Assembly: GCA_021812025.1 (NCBI GenBank) | Contig: JAKAPD010000004.1 | Location: forward strand, 1-20,223 | DNA from: Microcaldota archaeon | GTDB lineage: Archaea; Micrarchaeota; Micrarchaeia; Micrarchaeales; Micrarchaeaceae | Length of the DNA: 20,223 nucleotides | Reading direction: 5' to 3' | Shown here: in pieces, positions 13,743 through 20,223 of the stretch | Position numbering within the stretch: the first letter of the stretch is position 1 | Layout of the letters: each line of letters starts with the position of its first letter | The notes under the pieces: generated by a model | What the model was told of the DNA's origin: nothing | Databases searched by the model: none | The model's input: the letters and a program-made list of their open reading frames with translations, nothing else | Program-made: the position numbers and the translations under genes

Positions 13743-14638
13743 ATGCCGGTCAATCCTGACGACCTTATAATCTTTAAGACGCGTGAGGAGGAAGAGGCTG
13801 CGAAGAAAGCCAAGAAGAAAGAGGAGAAGCCCGTTGCTGCCAAGCCGGAAGAAAAGGCACCGGTGGCTACCCAGCAGCAAGCTCCTGAAGAGGAGAAAAT
13901 CCCGATAGTGCCACAGATACCTGAAGAGGCGATAGAGGCGGCAAGGGCTCCGAGCATCCTTGAAGAGGAGGCAGAGAAGGCGCAGAAAGGAAGAAATCAA
14001 AAAAGTCACAGCTCGCAGAGAAGAAAGCGGCAGAGGGGCTTTTCTGCACAAATCACCCGTGGAGGAAAGCATACGCCATATGCAACTACTGCAAGAGACC
14101 CTATTGCTATGAAGATCTGATAGAATACGGGGGGGATTTCTACGACCTTGAAGACATCGAAAATGTAAGCAAGACGCCGTTCGAGGAGGAAGAAGTGGAA
14201 TATAATAGGCTTAGCTTATCCTCGTCGGCGCTGTTCATGATCACTTTTGTCGTGTTCTCCTATTTCGGATACTCTAGCGTAGTTGCTTCTGTTGCGCAGA
14301 TACAGTCCACTGGCGCTTCGCAGTTCTTCGGCAATATATCCGCGAACATTACGTACCTCGAGCCGCTCGCCGGCGCGGTGCTCGCCGTTCTTGTACTGAT
14401 ATCAGCGGTCCTGGTTGCTGTTGAGGCCCAAAGCAGCTATAGGTTGAGCCTGGTTTCAGGTTTGCTGACTGTCGCGTTCTTCAGCTACATGTACCTGAAC
14501 ACGGGCGCCATATACATGCTTGCCGTAGTTTTGCTTTCGTTCTTCGGGCTTGTCACCCTGTCATATTCCAGAGTTGTGACTATTCCGGAGGAGGAGCAGC
14601 TTGAAATAGGGACGCCTAGCCAGTTAGTAGAGTCCTAG
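13743..14638 (+). CDS. B-box-type zinc-finger, four-helix membrane protein (apparent frameshift at 13989-14004)
   Basis: Two frames make one sensible protein of about 298 aa. The first frame starts at ATG 13743, 4 nt after S26e, and encodes MPVNPDDLIIFKT plus a Lys/Glu/Ala/Pro-rich, probably disordered segment. After the A-rich stretch 13986-14004 (A6 at 13999-14004) the correct frame is one base back. It encodes LFCTNHPWRKAYAICNYCKRP and YCYEDLIEYG, a C-x2-H...C-x2-C-x4-C zinc site like archaeal B-box domains. Four transmembrane helices follow, roughly FMITFVVFSYFGYSSVV, LAGAVLAVLVLISAVLVAV, SLVSGLLTVAFFSYMYL and MLAVVLLSFFGLVTLSY, and an acidic tail. Without the shift the first frame ends at 14120. 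Predicted: integral membrane protein with a cytoplasmic Zn head, perhaps a protein-protein adaptor. It overlaps bud32 by 23 nt convergently. Confidence 0.6.
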
Positions 14639-15218
14639 TCTGATAACGGCCTCGCCTTTCTATCTCTCCTAGCCGTTCCAGTATCCCTTCGGACCTGTCG
14701 CTTCCTTTTGCATACGCTTCCGCAAAATCACGATATTCGGCTTTGCCTACAGACCTCTTCATAAGAAGGATGTCGAGCGCCTTTTCCTCTACGGAGTTCG
14801 TTATCTCCGCCAGGCCGAAATCTATGATCCAGAGCCTGCCGCTTTTGTCCAAGAGGAGGTTCGCGGGAGTGTAATCACCATGCGATACGTTTATATTGTG
14901 CAGCTTCGCGAGCATGCGGCCCGCATCCCCGAAAGCTTTTTTGCTTGGCTTCAGAACGTTGAGCGTGCCCCCGTCGAGTTTCGTCAAGTACAGTCTGTGT
15001 TCCTCCACTAATAGAACCCGGGGCACATTTACGCCTTTCGATGATGCAAGCGCCAGTATCCTTGCCTCTTTCTTTGTCCTGGCGCGTCTTATCTCATCGT
15101 CAAGCTTCGCGATCCTGTACTCCTTTTTTATGCGGTCTTTCACCACTGCGGGAATATCCAGGACTTCGGTCTCGTATATGACGGCTTCGGCCCCTTCTGA
15201 TATCTTCCCGGTCACCAT
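14616..15218 (-). CDS. bud32: Bud32, KEOPS-complex atypical kinase/ATPase
   Basis: Bud32 works with Kae1 in KEOPS, which makes threonylcarbamoyl-adenosine (t6A37) on ANN-decoding tRNAs; its ATPase supports Kae1. The 200-aa length is typical. An ATP-binding Lys lies in AVVKDRI (K27), a Glu in the KKEARIL helix, the catalytic loop is SHGDYTPANLLLD (D115), and the metal-binding motif is IIDFGLAE (D133). The C-terminus is basic, as in the family. I start at ATG 15218, which overlaps the kae1 stop by 7 nt and follows a strong GAGGTGAG Shine-Dalgarno; the longer frame from 15263 would translate kae1 sequence out of frame. In many euryarchaea Kae1 and Bud32 are fused; here they are separate but coupled. 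The last 23 nt overlap the convergent zinc-finger membrane gene. Confidence 0.92.
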   Translation of the reverse strand: MVTGKISEGAEAVIYETEVLDIPAVVKDRIKKEYRIAKLDDEIRRARTKKEARILALASSKGVNVPRVLLVEEHRLYLTKLDGGTLNVLKPSKKAFGDAGRMLAKLHNINVSHGDYTPANLLLDKSGRLWIIDFGLAEITNSVEEKALDILLMKRSVGKAEYRDFAEAYAKGSDRSEGILERLGEIERRGRYQTRTLLTG

Positions 15219-16189
15219 CTCACCTCTGCCGAATCTACCCTGTACTTCTGGTTTATATCGCATTTCTCTATGGGCTTCTGCATGCCCGCGTCGAGCATCT
15301 TCTCCGCCACGACAGCGATCATTGCGCCGTTATCCGCATTGTACTCGTTCGGAGCGTTGTACATCCTAAATGAATGCGCTTTCGCAATAAGGTTCATCAT
15401 TTCGCTGAGCCTCTTGCTCTGCGCGACGCCGCCCGAAAGCAGTATCTCCCTCTTCTTGGTGAGCAGCAATGCCCTTTCTGCCGCCTCGCACACCATCGCG
15501 AAACCAGTCTCCTGCAATGAGAAAGCCACATCTTTCGGATCGTGATCAGCAAGGCACTTCACGGCGTTGGTCAGCAAGCCGGTGAACGTGAAATCCATGC
15601 CTTTGACCGTGTACGGCATATCGAAGTACTTGCCGTTCTCCGCGAGCTTCGCTACACTCGAGCCCCATGCCGGATTAAGTTTCGCCTCCCTTGCAAAACT
15701 ATCCAGCATGTTGCCTATCCCTATGTCGAACGTTTCGCCATAGATATGGTAGTGCTTAAACTTTTCTTCTGTGAATCCCAATATCTGCGAGTTGCCGCCG
15801 CTTACGTAGAGCACTATTGGGTCCTTGAAGCCCACGGCAAGCCTTGCGACTTCTATGTGGCCCAGCGCGTGGTTGACTGGCATGATCGGAATAGAGTATT
15901 TCGCTGCGATGGTCTTCGCGGTTAGCTGGCCTATCCTCAGGCACGGGCCCAATCCAGGGCCTCTGGTGTATCCTACGCCAGTTATGTCGCCCATCGTTAG
16001 GCCGGCCTTCGCCAGCGCGCTCTTTATAATTTGATTAGCGTTTTCAGCGTGGAAATCTGCCGCCTTGGCTGGGATTATGCCTCCGGCCCCTATTGGATAC
16101 ATTACTTTTTCATTCGATAAGATCTTGCCATTTTCAGACACTCCGACACCGAAGGTATGCGCACTGCTCTCTATCCCGAGTACTACCAT
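15212..16189 (-). CDS. kae1: Kae1, tRNA threonylcarbamoyladenosine synthase catalytic subunit
   Basis: Kae1 (TsaD/Gcp family) transfers threonylcarbamoyl from TC-AMP to A37 of tRNA within KEOPS. The 325-aa protein has the ASKHA-fold signatures: LGIESSAHTFGVGV (phosphate 1), the IPAKAADFHAENA region, TRGPGLGPCLRIG, metal ligands in NHALGHIEVA (H107, H111) and D286 in YNADNGAMIA, and VSGGNSQI and LSGGVAQSKRL nucleotide loops. Length and motifs are complete. ATG 16189 follows AGGTG. A TATA box (16218-16229, minus strand) shares a 90-nt divergent intergenic region with the gene at 16279. It is cotranscribed with bud32. Confidence 0.96.
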   Translation of the reverse strand: MVVLGIESSAHTFGVGVSENGKILSNEKVMYPIGAGGIIPAKAADFHAENANQIIKSALAKAGLTMGDITGVGYTRGPGLGPCLRIGQLTAKTIAAKYSIPIMPVNHALGHIEVARLAVGFKDPIVLYVSGGNSQILGFTEEKFKHYHIYGETFDIGIGNMLDSFAREAKLNPAWGSSVAKLAENGKYFDMPYTVKGMDFTFTGLLTNAVKCLADHDPKDVAFSLQETGFAMVCEAAERALLLTKKREILLSGGVAQSKRLSEMMNLIAKAHSFRMYNAPNEYNADNGAMIAVVAEKMLDAGMQKPIEKCDINQKYRVDSAEVRW

Positions 16190-16217
16190 TTTCGCACCTG
16201 TTGATGACAGGAATCGT

Positions 16218-16251
16218 AACTATACTATTGCCTGACAATTAATAAATATTT
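16218..16251. promoter_or_regulatory. Divergent promoter pair: kae1 (-) and the 16279 gene (+)
   Basis: On the minus strand AATAGTATAGTT (16218-16229) is centred about 34 nt before the kae1 ATG. On the plus strand TTAATAAATATTT (16239-16251) is centred about 34 nt before ATG 16279. The two boxes are nearly back to back, so one bound factor could influence both genes. Confidence 0.5.
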
Positions 16252-16278
16252 GGATGCGCCCACTATTCTCGTGATTGA

Positions 16279-16827
16279 ATGAGAACCCAAACACCGAAAT
16301 CTAGCGCTGAAGATATAACGGCTTTAGCTAGCGGTTTGGATGAAAGGCGCAGCGAGATAGCGGCTATTCTGCTGACACACCAACAGCAAGCCAGAATCGA
16401 TCTGCAGAATGCTGAAGAAGAATGCGCCAGCAAGATCGCTATGGCACTCGCCGCCGACGATTCTGAAGCCGGAATGGACATGAAAAGGCTCCTGCAGGCC
16501 GCGCCGTCATACGAGTGCACGGACTTGACAAAAGAAAGCTGGGGTTGGAAGCATAGCGCCCCAGTGACATCTGAGCGTGATCCGTTCGATTCGCTGTTAA
16601 ATGCAAGACTGCTCGCCACATACGTGCCGCCGTCATCTCTGTGGGCGGATGTAGACACCTATGATACAGACCCGACCTATTACATTCTTACGGAACTTGG
16701 TCGCAGGGTTGTGGAAAAGCTCAGGGGCCCTGCAGAAAAACGTGGGGAGGAGCAAACACCGCCACACAAGGTCGTCGACGACGGGATTATGGTTTACGGC
16801 CCCGTGGGAAAAGGGGCAGGCCAATAA
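16279..16827 (+). CDS. Unrecognised 182-aa protein with winged-helix-like C-terminal segment
   Basis: ATG 16279 is preceded by GTGAT (16271-16275), an SD-like site, and has its own TATA box. The N-terminal half is helical, Glu/Ala/Gln-rich and probably coiled-coil (EDITALASGLDERRSEIAAI). Around residues 105-145 the pattern LLNARLLATYVPP...YYILTELGRRVVEKLR resembles the end of a winged-helix domain, in which a recognition helix is followed by a wing with L-T-x-L-G-R-x-V. A polar tail follows. This suggests a DNA-binding or RNA polymerase-associated regulator, but the canonical N-terminal helices are not obvious and I do not recognise the family. It is convergent with aIF1 (15-nt gap) and divergent from kae1, so a regulator of neighbouring translation genes is possible but unproven. 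Confidence 0.55.
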   Translation: MRTQTPKSSAEDITALASGLDERRSEIAAILLTHQQQARIDLQNAEEECASKIAMALAADDSEAGMDMKRLLQAAPSYECTDLTKESWGWKHSAPVTSERDPFDSLLNARLLATYVPPSSLWADVDTYDTDPTYYILTELGRRVVEKLRGPAEKRGEEQTPPHKVVDDGIMVYGPVGKGAGQ

Positions 16828-16842
16828 GAAAATCGGCGTTTC

Positions 16843-17148
16843 TCAGGTAACATCGATATTGGACTCCTTGAAGCCCATCTTTGCGAGCACTTTCTTTGTA
16901 TCCATTTTGTGCTCGCCCTGAAGCTCTATGTGGCCCTCTCTAGCAGTTCCGCCGCAGGCCAGGGCTTTCTTTAGCTCCTTTGTTGTTCTTTCTATGTCAT
17001 CGGAGCTTATGCCCTCCACTACGGTCATTACCTTGTCGAACTTCGCCTTCTTGGCATAAATCTTTATTTTGTTCTCGGTTTCCCTGTCGAGCACTTTGCA
17101 AACGCAAAGTTCAAGGGGCAAACCGCAGTTCGGACACATGTCTGCCAT
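16843..17148 (-). CDS. sui1: Translation initiation factor aIF1 (SUI1 family)
   Basis: aIF1 binds the small subunit P-site region and enforces start-codon selection. The 101-aa protein begins with a zinc-ribbon-like MCPNCGLPLELCVC. The SUI1 domain follows: KIKIYAKKAKFDKVMTVVEG (beta-hairpin region), DDIERTTKELKKALACGGTA and EGHIELQGEHKMDTKKVLAKMG, matching the family's L-K-K-x-L-A-C-G-G-T and I-x-x-Q-G-[DE]-x signature. The start ATG overlaps the rpl29 stop by one base (TAATG), so translation is coupled. In many archaea rpl29-sui1 lie together inside the S10 ribosomal operon; here the pair stands alone. Confidence 0.95.
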   Translation of the reverse strand: MADMCPNCGLPLELCVCKVLDRETENKIKIYAKKAKFDKVMTVVEGISSDDIERTTKELKKALACGGTAREGHIELQGEHKMDTKKVLAKMGFKESNIDVT

Positions 17149-17357
17149 TATATCTTCACACCTCTCTGGCCAAGGACAGTCTTTATTCTAGCAATGGTCC
17201 TACGAATCTCTCTAGTCTTGACCACCTTGCTGGCCACGCCGGTCGATGCAGTCTTCCTCTTCTCTATGCTGAGCTCAAGGTTCAGGTCATTGAGTTTTAT
17301 TTGAAGAGCTGAATCCGGTAGTGACTTTACGTCTTTTATCTTGATAACAAGCACCAT
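17148..17357 (-). CDS. rpl29: Large ribosomal subunit protein uL29
   Basis: uL29 sits near the polypeptide exit tunnel. The small basic helical protein has the L29 layout: a first helix with IKDVKSLPDSALQIKLNDLN, then L-N-L-E-L-S and a basic second helix with KTREIRRTIARIKTVLGQR, which matches the family's R-x-x-[RK]-R-x-I-A-R-[IL]-x-T signature. I use ATG 17357 (69 aa); a TTG one codon upstream (17360) is possible. A TATA box (17375-17385) centred only about 23 nt upstream implies a leaderless or nearly leaderless transcript. It is coupled to sui1 by a TAATG overlap. Confidence 0.92.
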   Translation of the reverse strand: MVLVIKIKDVKSLPDSALQIKLNDLNLELSIEKRKTASTGVASKVVKTREIRRTIARIKTVLGQRGVKI

Positions 17358-17374
17358 CAAGTCTATGACGAATC

Positions 17375-17385
17375 ATATATTAAAA
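17375..17385 (-). promoter_or_regulatory. TATA box for rpl29-sui1
   Basis: The minus strand reads TTTTAATATATG, an excellent archaeal TATA box. Its centre about 23 nt before ATG 17357 predicts transcription starting at or next to the start codon. Confidence 0.6.
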
Positions 17386-17485
17386 TCTTTCTGTGGTGCC
17401 ATTTTTATCCATTGGTATATGTTTCGGTGCGCTCAGATAGCCTTAAAAAGTCTTTTTTGCTAAAGCTCTATGCCCGTGGTGACTT

Positions 17486-19423
17486 ATGGCTGACATAAAG
17501 AAATTCAAAACAACTTCTGATGTGAAAATACCTGAAAAGCTCATAGACCAGGTAATCGGCCAGGACAATGCCGTAAAGATAATAAAAAAGGCGGCGAAGC
17601 AGCGGCGCCATACATTATTGATAGGGGAACCGGGAACCGGTAAGACGCTTATGGCGCAGGCGATGGCAGAGATGCTGCCTACTGCGGACCTCGAAGACAC
17701 CCTTGCCTATAGAAACGTCAACGATGAAAATACGCCGCTCATAAGGAGCGTAAAGACATATCCGCATCCTCCGGCGCACGGGGAGAAGCTTGGCGAAGGC
17801 CAGGGCAGGCTGATTGTGCAAAAGGAGAAGATGAAGAACAGGATGACGCTCACAAAAGGCACATCGCTCGTGACGCCGATTATCATGATACTTGTCATAA
17901 TCCTGATAGGCATATCGCTGAGCGGGCTTGTGAGCGGCTACGAGATAATAGTAATCGCCGCGCTCATCCTCGGGATCATGTTCTTCGGCTCGATAATACT
18001 TTTCACCACGACCCTTACGAGGCGTGGGGGAATGATGCCTGGGCTCGGTGACTCCGGCGAACCGAAGCTCCTTGTCGACAACACCGGAATGACACATGCG
18101 CCATTCGTGGATGCGACAGGAAGCAGGGCCGGCGCGCTCTTCGGCGACGTCAGGCACGACCCTCTTCAGAGCGGCGGGCTCGGGACCCCTGCGCATCTGA
18201 GAGTAGAAAGCGGAGCGGTCCATAGGGCAAACAAGGGGGTGCTTTACATAGATGAGGTCGCAAGGCTTGAGCCGAAATCGCAGCAGGACATACTGACTGC
18301 GATGCAGGAGAAGAAGTATTCCATAACAGGGCAGAGCGAGATGAGCTCAGGCGCATTGGTGAAGACAGAGCCTGCGCCTTGCGATTTTGTGCTTGTTGCT
18401 GCGGGGAACTTCGGAGACGTACAGCAGATGCACCCGGCGCTTCGTTCCAGGATTAGAGGTTACGGCTATGAGGTGTTCATGGAGTCGACAATGCCGGACA
18501 CCATTGCAAACAGGGAAAAGCTGGTGCAGTTCGTAGCGCAGGAAGTCAAGAAAGACGGAAAGATACCTCAATTCGACTTCGGCGCCGTACAAGAGATAAT
18601 AGAAGAGGCGAGGAGAAGGGCAGGCAGGAAAGGCAGGCTCACCCTTGTGCTCAGGGACCTTGGGGGCCTCATAAGGGCGGCCGGCGACATTGCCGCGGAG
18701 AACAGGAAAGGCGTCGTCACGCGGGAAGATGTTATACAGGCAAAGGCGCTTGCGACCCCGATAGAGGCGCAGGCGGTCTCCCAAGAAATAGAATACAGCA
18801 AGGATTACAGGGTATTCATCAACAAGGGCTATTCCGTAGGCAGGGTCAACGGACTTGCAGTAATCGGCGGCTCCATACTTTCAGCCGGGATAATTGTGCC
18901 TATCGTGTCCGAAGTCACCCCTGCGAGCTCGAGGGCCGAAGGGAAGTTCATACCCACGGGCAAACTCGGGAAAATAGCGAATGAGGCGGTAAAGAACGTC
19001 AGTGCGATAATCAAGAAACATATGGGCAAGGACGTAGCGAATTATGACATGCACACGCAGTTCCTGCAGACATACGCCGGAATAGAGGGCGACAGCGCGA
19101 GCGTGTCGGTCGCGGTCAGCATAATATCCGCCATGGAGGACATACCAGTCGACCAGTCGATTGCGATGACTGGATCGCTTTCTGTGCGTGGCGAAGTGCT
19201 GCCGGTTGGCGGAGTGACCAGCAAGGTCGAAGCGGCGATAAACGCCGGCATACACACTGTGATAATACCATCGAGGAATGCCGATGACATATACCTTGAC
19301 AAGGAAAAGCTGAAGAAAGTCAAGATCATACCGGTAAAGACACTCGCAGAAGTTCTGAAGCACGCGCTCAAGCAGAGCAAGAGGCGCGATGATATCATAA
19401 GAGAGCTCAACAAGGAGAAGTGA
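17486..19423 (+). CDS. lonB: Membrane-anchored ATP-dependent protease LonB
   Basis: LonB is the archaeal membrane-bound AAA+ protease that degrades unfolded and regulatory proteins at the inner face of the membrane. The 645-aa length is typical. ATG 17486 follows GGTGAC. Order: Walker A GEPGTGKT (47-54); two transmembrane helices (about 129-149 and 153-175) inserted between Walker A and Walker B, as is diagnostic of LonB; Walker B VLYIDEV (252-258); sensor-1 Asn in VLVAAGN; a helical lid with LVLRDLGGLIRAAGD; and a protease domain with catalytic Ser537 in EGDSASVSVA and Lys580 in GGVTSKVEAA. All key residues are intact. top6A follows after 4 nt, so the two form an operon. Confidence 0.97.
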   Translation: MADIKKFKTTSDVKIPEKLIDQVIGQDNAVKIIKKAAKQRRHTLLIGEPGTGKTLMAQAMAEMLPTADLEDTLAYRNVNDENTPLIRSVKTYPHPPAHGEKLGEGQGRLIVQKEKMKNRMTLTKGTSLVTPIIMILVIILIGISLSGLVSGYEIIVIAALILGIMFFGSIILFTTTLTRRGGMMPGLGDSGEPKLLVDNTGMTHAPFVDATGSRAGALFGDVRHDPLQSGGLGTPAHLRVESGAVHRANKGVLYIDEVARLEPKSQQDILTAMQEKKYSITGQSEMSSGALVKTEPAPCDFVLVAAGNFGDVQQMHPALRSRIRGYGYEVFMESTMPDTIANREKLVQFVAQEVKKDGKIPQFDFGAVQEIIEEARRRAGRKGRLTLVLRDLGGLIRAAGDIAAENRKGVVTREDVIQAKALATPIEAQAVSQEIEYSKDYRVFINKGYSVGRVNGLAVIGGSILSAGIIVPIVSEVTPASSRAEGKFIPTGKLGKIANEAVKNVSAIIKKHMGKDVANYDMHTQFLQTYAGIEGDSASVSVAVSIISAMEDIPVDQSIAMTGSLSVRGEVLPVGGVTSKVEAAINAGIHTVIIPSRNADDIYLDKEKLKKVKIIPVKTLAEVLKHALKQSKRRDDIIRELNKEK

Positions 19424-19427
19424 AAAG

Positions 19428-20223
19428 ATGGCGAAGAAGGAAGAGAGGGCTTCCCAGACCAGGAAGCTTCTGGAGGATTTTGGGACAGAAATAGTCAGAG
19501 AGGTGAGGAGCCAAAGGAGCCCGAAGTTCAAGACAGCCGCAAGGAGCAGGAGCAACATAGTCTATGATCCGAAGAAGGGGTTCCTCGCCCTGGGAAGGAA
19601 CATGGAAGAGAGGAGCTTCCTAAACGTCGCACAAACGAAGAGGTTCATGCAGACGGTGGCGGTAGCGGCAAAATGCGACAAGTTCGTGCGCGAGAGCCTG
19701 CACACGTCCATCAGGGGGCTCTTTTACCAATTGAAGTATTCGCTCGGCGAAGACATAGAAGAAAACATATTCAGCGAGCAGGCAGAATCCAATCCTCTAA
19801 TAGAAGACCTCGAGACGGCTCTGAATGTCAAGAGAGAGGACTTCAACCTGACGGCGAACAGGAAGGGGGTGCTTGCCGGAAACATGAGGGTCGTCGACAA
19901 GTATGGCGGTGAAGAGGTCGAGATCGATACGAGCAAAACAGGCAGGAGCGGCTGGCAGATACCGAGTGATGTCGACAACGATATAGATTTCGTTGACGTT
20001 AAGGCGAAGTATGTGCTTATAGTCGAGAAGGATGCGCTCTGGCAAAGGCTAAACGAGGACAAGTTCTGGCAGAAAGAGAACTGCATACTCATATCGCCGC
20101 AGGGGCAAGCGGCCAGGGGCGCAAGAAGGCTGATAAGGAAACTTGCCGACAAGGACCTGCCGGTGTACGTATTCAACGACGGCGACGCGTGGGGGTGGTA
20201 CATATATTGGACGATAAAGACAG
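19428..20223 (+). CDS. top6A: DNA topoisomerase VI subunit A, partial (3' end beyond window)
   Basis: Top6A is the DNA-cleaving subunit (Spo11 homologue) of the heterotetrameric type IIB topoisomerase. ATG 19428 lies 4 nt after the lonB stop. 265 codons are visible, about 70% of the usual 360-390 aa. The winged-helix (5Y-CAP) domain includes HTSIRGLFYQLKYS; Tyr100 (second aromatic of the F-Y pair) matches the catalytic tyrosine that forms the 5'-phosphotyrosyl link. The Toprim domain follows: VLIVEKDALWQRL with metal-binding Glu200, and VYVFNDGDAWGWYIY with Asp251 and Asp253. The first aromatic being Phe rather than Tyr is a minor variation. Subunit B is not next to it on the visible side and may lie downstream or elsewhere. 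Confidence 0.94.
   Translation, partial: MAKKEERASQTRKLLEDFGTEIVREVRSQRSPKFKTAARSRSNIVYDPKKGFLALGRNMEERSFLNVAQTKRFMQTVAVAAKCDKFVRESLHTSIRGLFYQLKYSLGEDIEENIFSEQAESNPLIEDLETALNVKREDFNLTANRKGVLAGNMRVVDKYGGEEVEIDTSKTGRSGWQIPSDVDNDIDFVDVKAKYVLIVEKDALWQRLNEDKFWQKENCILISPQGQAARGARRLIRKLADKDLPVYVFNDGDAWGWYIYWTIKT

Noticed and set aside
13983..14010. Programmed -1 frameshift in the B-box membrane protein
   Set aside because: The A6-G run is not in the phase of a canonical slippery heptamer and no clear downstream structure is seen. Missing-base explanations are simpler given two similar cases in the window.
16201..16235. Possible box C/D guide RNA (TTGATGA ... CTGA)
   Set aside because: The box C lacks the leading purine, no internal C'/D' pair is visible, and the stretch coincides with the kae1/16279 divergent promoter.
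18881..19558. Minus-strand frame of 225 codons opposite lonB and top6A
   Set aside because: It lies antisense to the intact LonB protease domain and the start of Top6A. Composition is Leu/Arg/Tyr-rich, typical of shadow frames, and it shows no family motif.
1..20223. tRNA, rRNA, CRISPR array, insertion sequence, attachment site, origin
   Set aside because: No cloverleaf, regularly spaced repeat, transposase motif or terminal inverted repeat was found by eye. A covariance-model and repeat search would be needed to exclude small RNAs.

Overview
The window is archaeal. It encodes an alpha2-type glycyl-tRNA synthetase, Nop5, Kae1 and Bud32 (KEOPS), aIF1/SUI1, ribosomal proteins uL29 and S26e, membrane-anchored LonB, topoisomerase VI subunit A and a tetraether-lipid-synthase-like radical SAM enzyme. 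Most start codons have an archaeal TATA box about 25-40 nt upstream and/or a GGTG-type Shine-Dalgarno. Genes are tightly packed, many overlap or lie 1-5 nt apart, and base composition is close to balanced. Small pilin-like proteins with a Q-G-x-x-E-Y-x(4)-Y-G-W-A-V segment, together with very compact versions of core proteins, suggest a DPANN archaeon. Micrarchaeota is my best guess; this is an inference from gene style, not a database match.

Layout. (1) 1-3108, cell surface: two tandem pilin-like adhesins on the minus strand (the first cut by the window edge) and, divergently, a secreted protein with a C-terminal membrane anchor. (2) 3111-8402, minus strand: nop5, a glycosylation-rich DUF4382-like surface protein ending at a strong hairpin, then a two-gene unit of a Tes-like radical SAM protein with a Cys/Gly-rich N-terminal tail and a small unknown partner. 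(3) 8403-8973: decayed DNA holding a frameshifted, truncated SET-domain methyltransferase and what looks like an antisense remnant of another gene. (4) 8974-12436, plus strand: glyS, an Ogg-type DNA glycosylase, a translin-family protein and a small membrane-anchored protein with an apparent frameshift. (5) 12411-13410, minus strand: a degenerate RpiB-like protein followed by a one-domain HTH regulator. (6) 13508-14638, plus strand: S26e and a B-box zinc-finger/four-helix membrane protein split by an apparent frameshift. (7) 14616-16189, minus strand: kae1-bud32, translationally coupled. (8) 16279-17357: an unknown winged-helix-like ORF convergent with an rpl29-aIF1 pair. (9) 17486-20223, plus strand: lonB and the 5' part of top6A.

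Functionally the window mixes translation and RNA modification (glyS, nop5, S26e, uL29, aIF1, kae1/bud32, translin), genome maintenance (ogg, top6A), membrane proteolysis (lonB), membrane-lipid chemistry (tes-like) and surface structures. No tRNA, rRNA, CRISPR array, insertion sequence or replication origin was recognised. A recurrent oddity is that three genes, and one remnant, are each interrupted where a single base appears to be missing. That points either to draft-quality sequence or to real decay.
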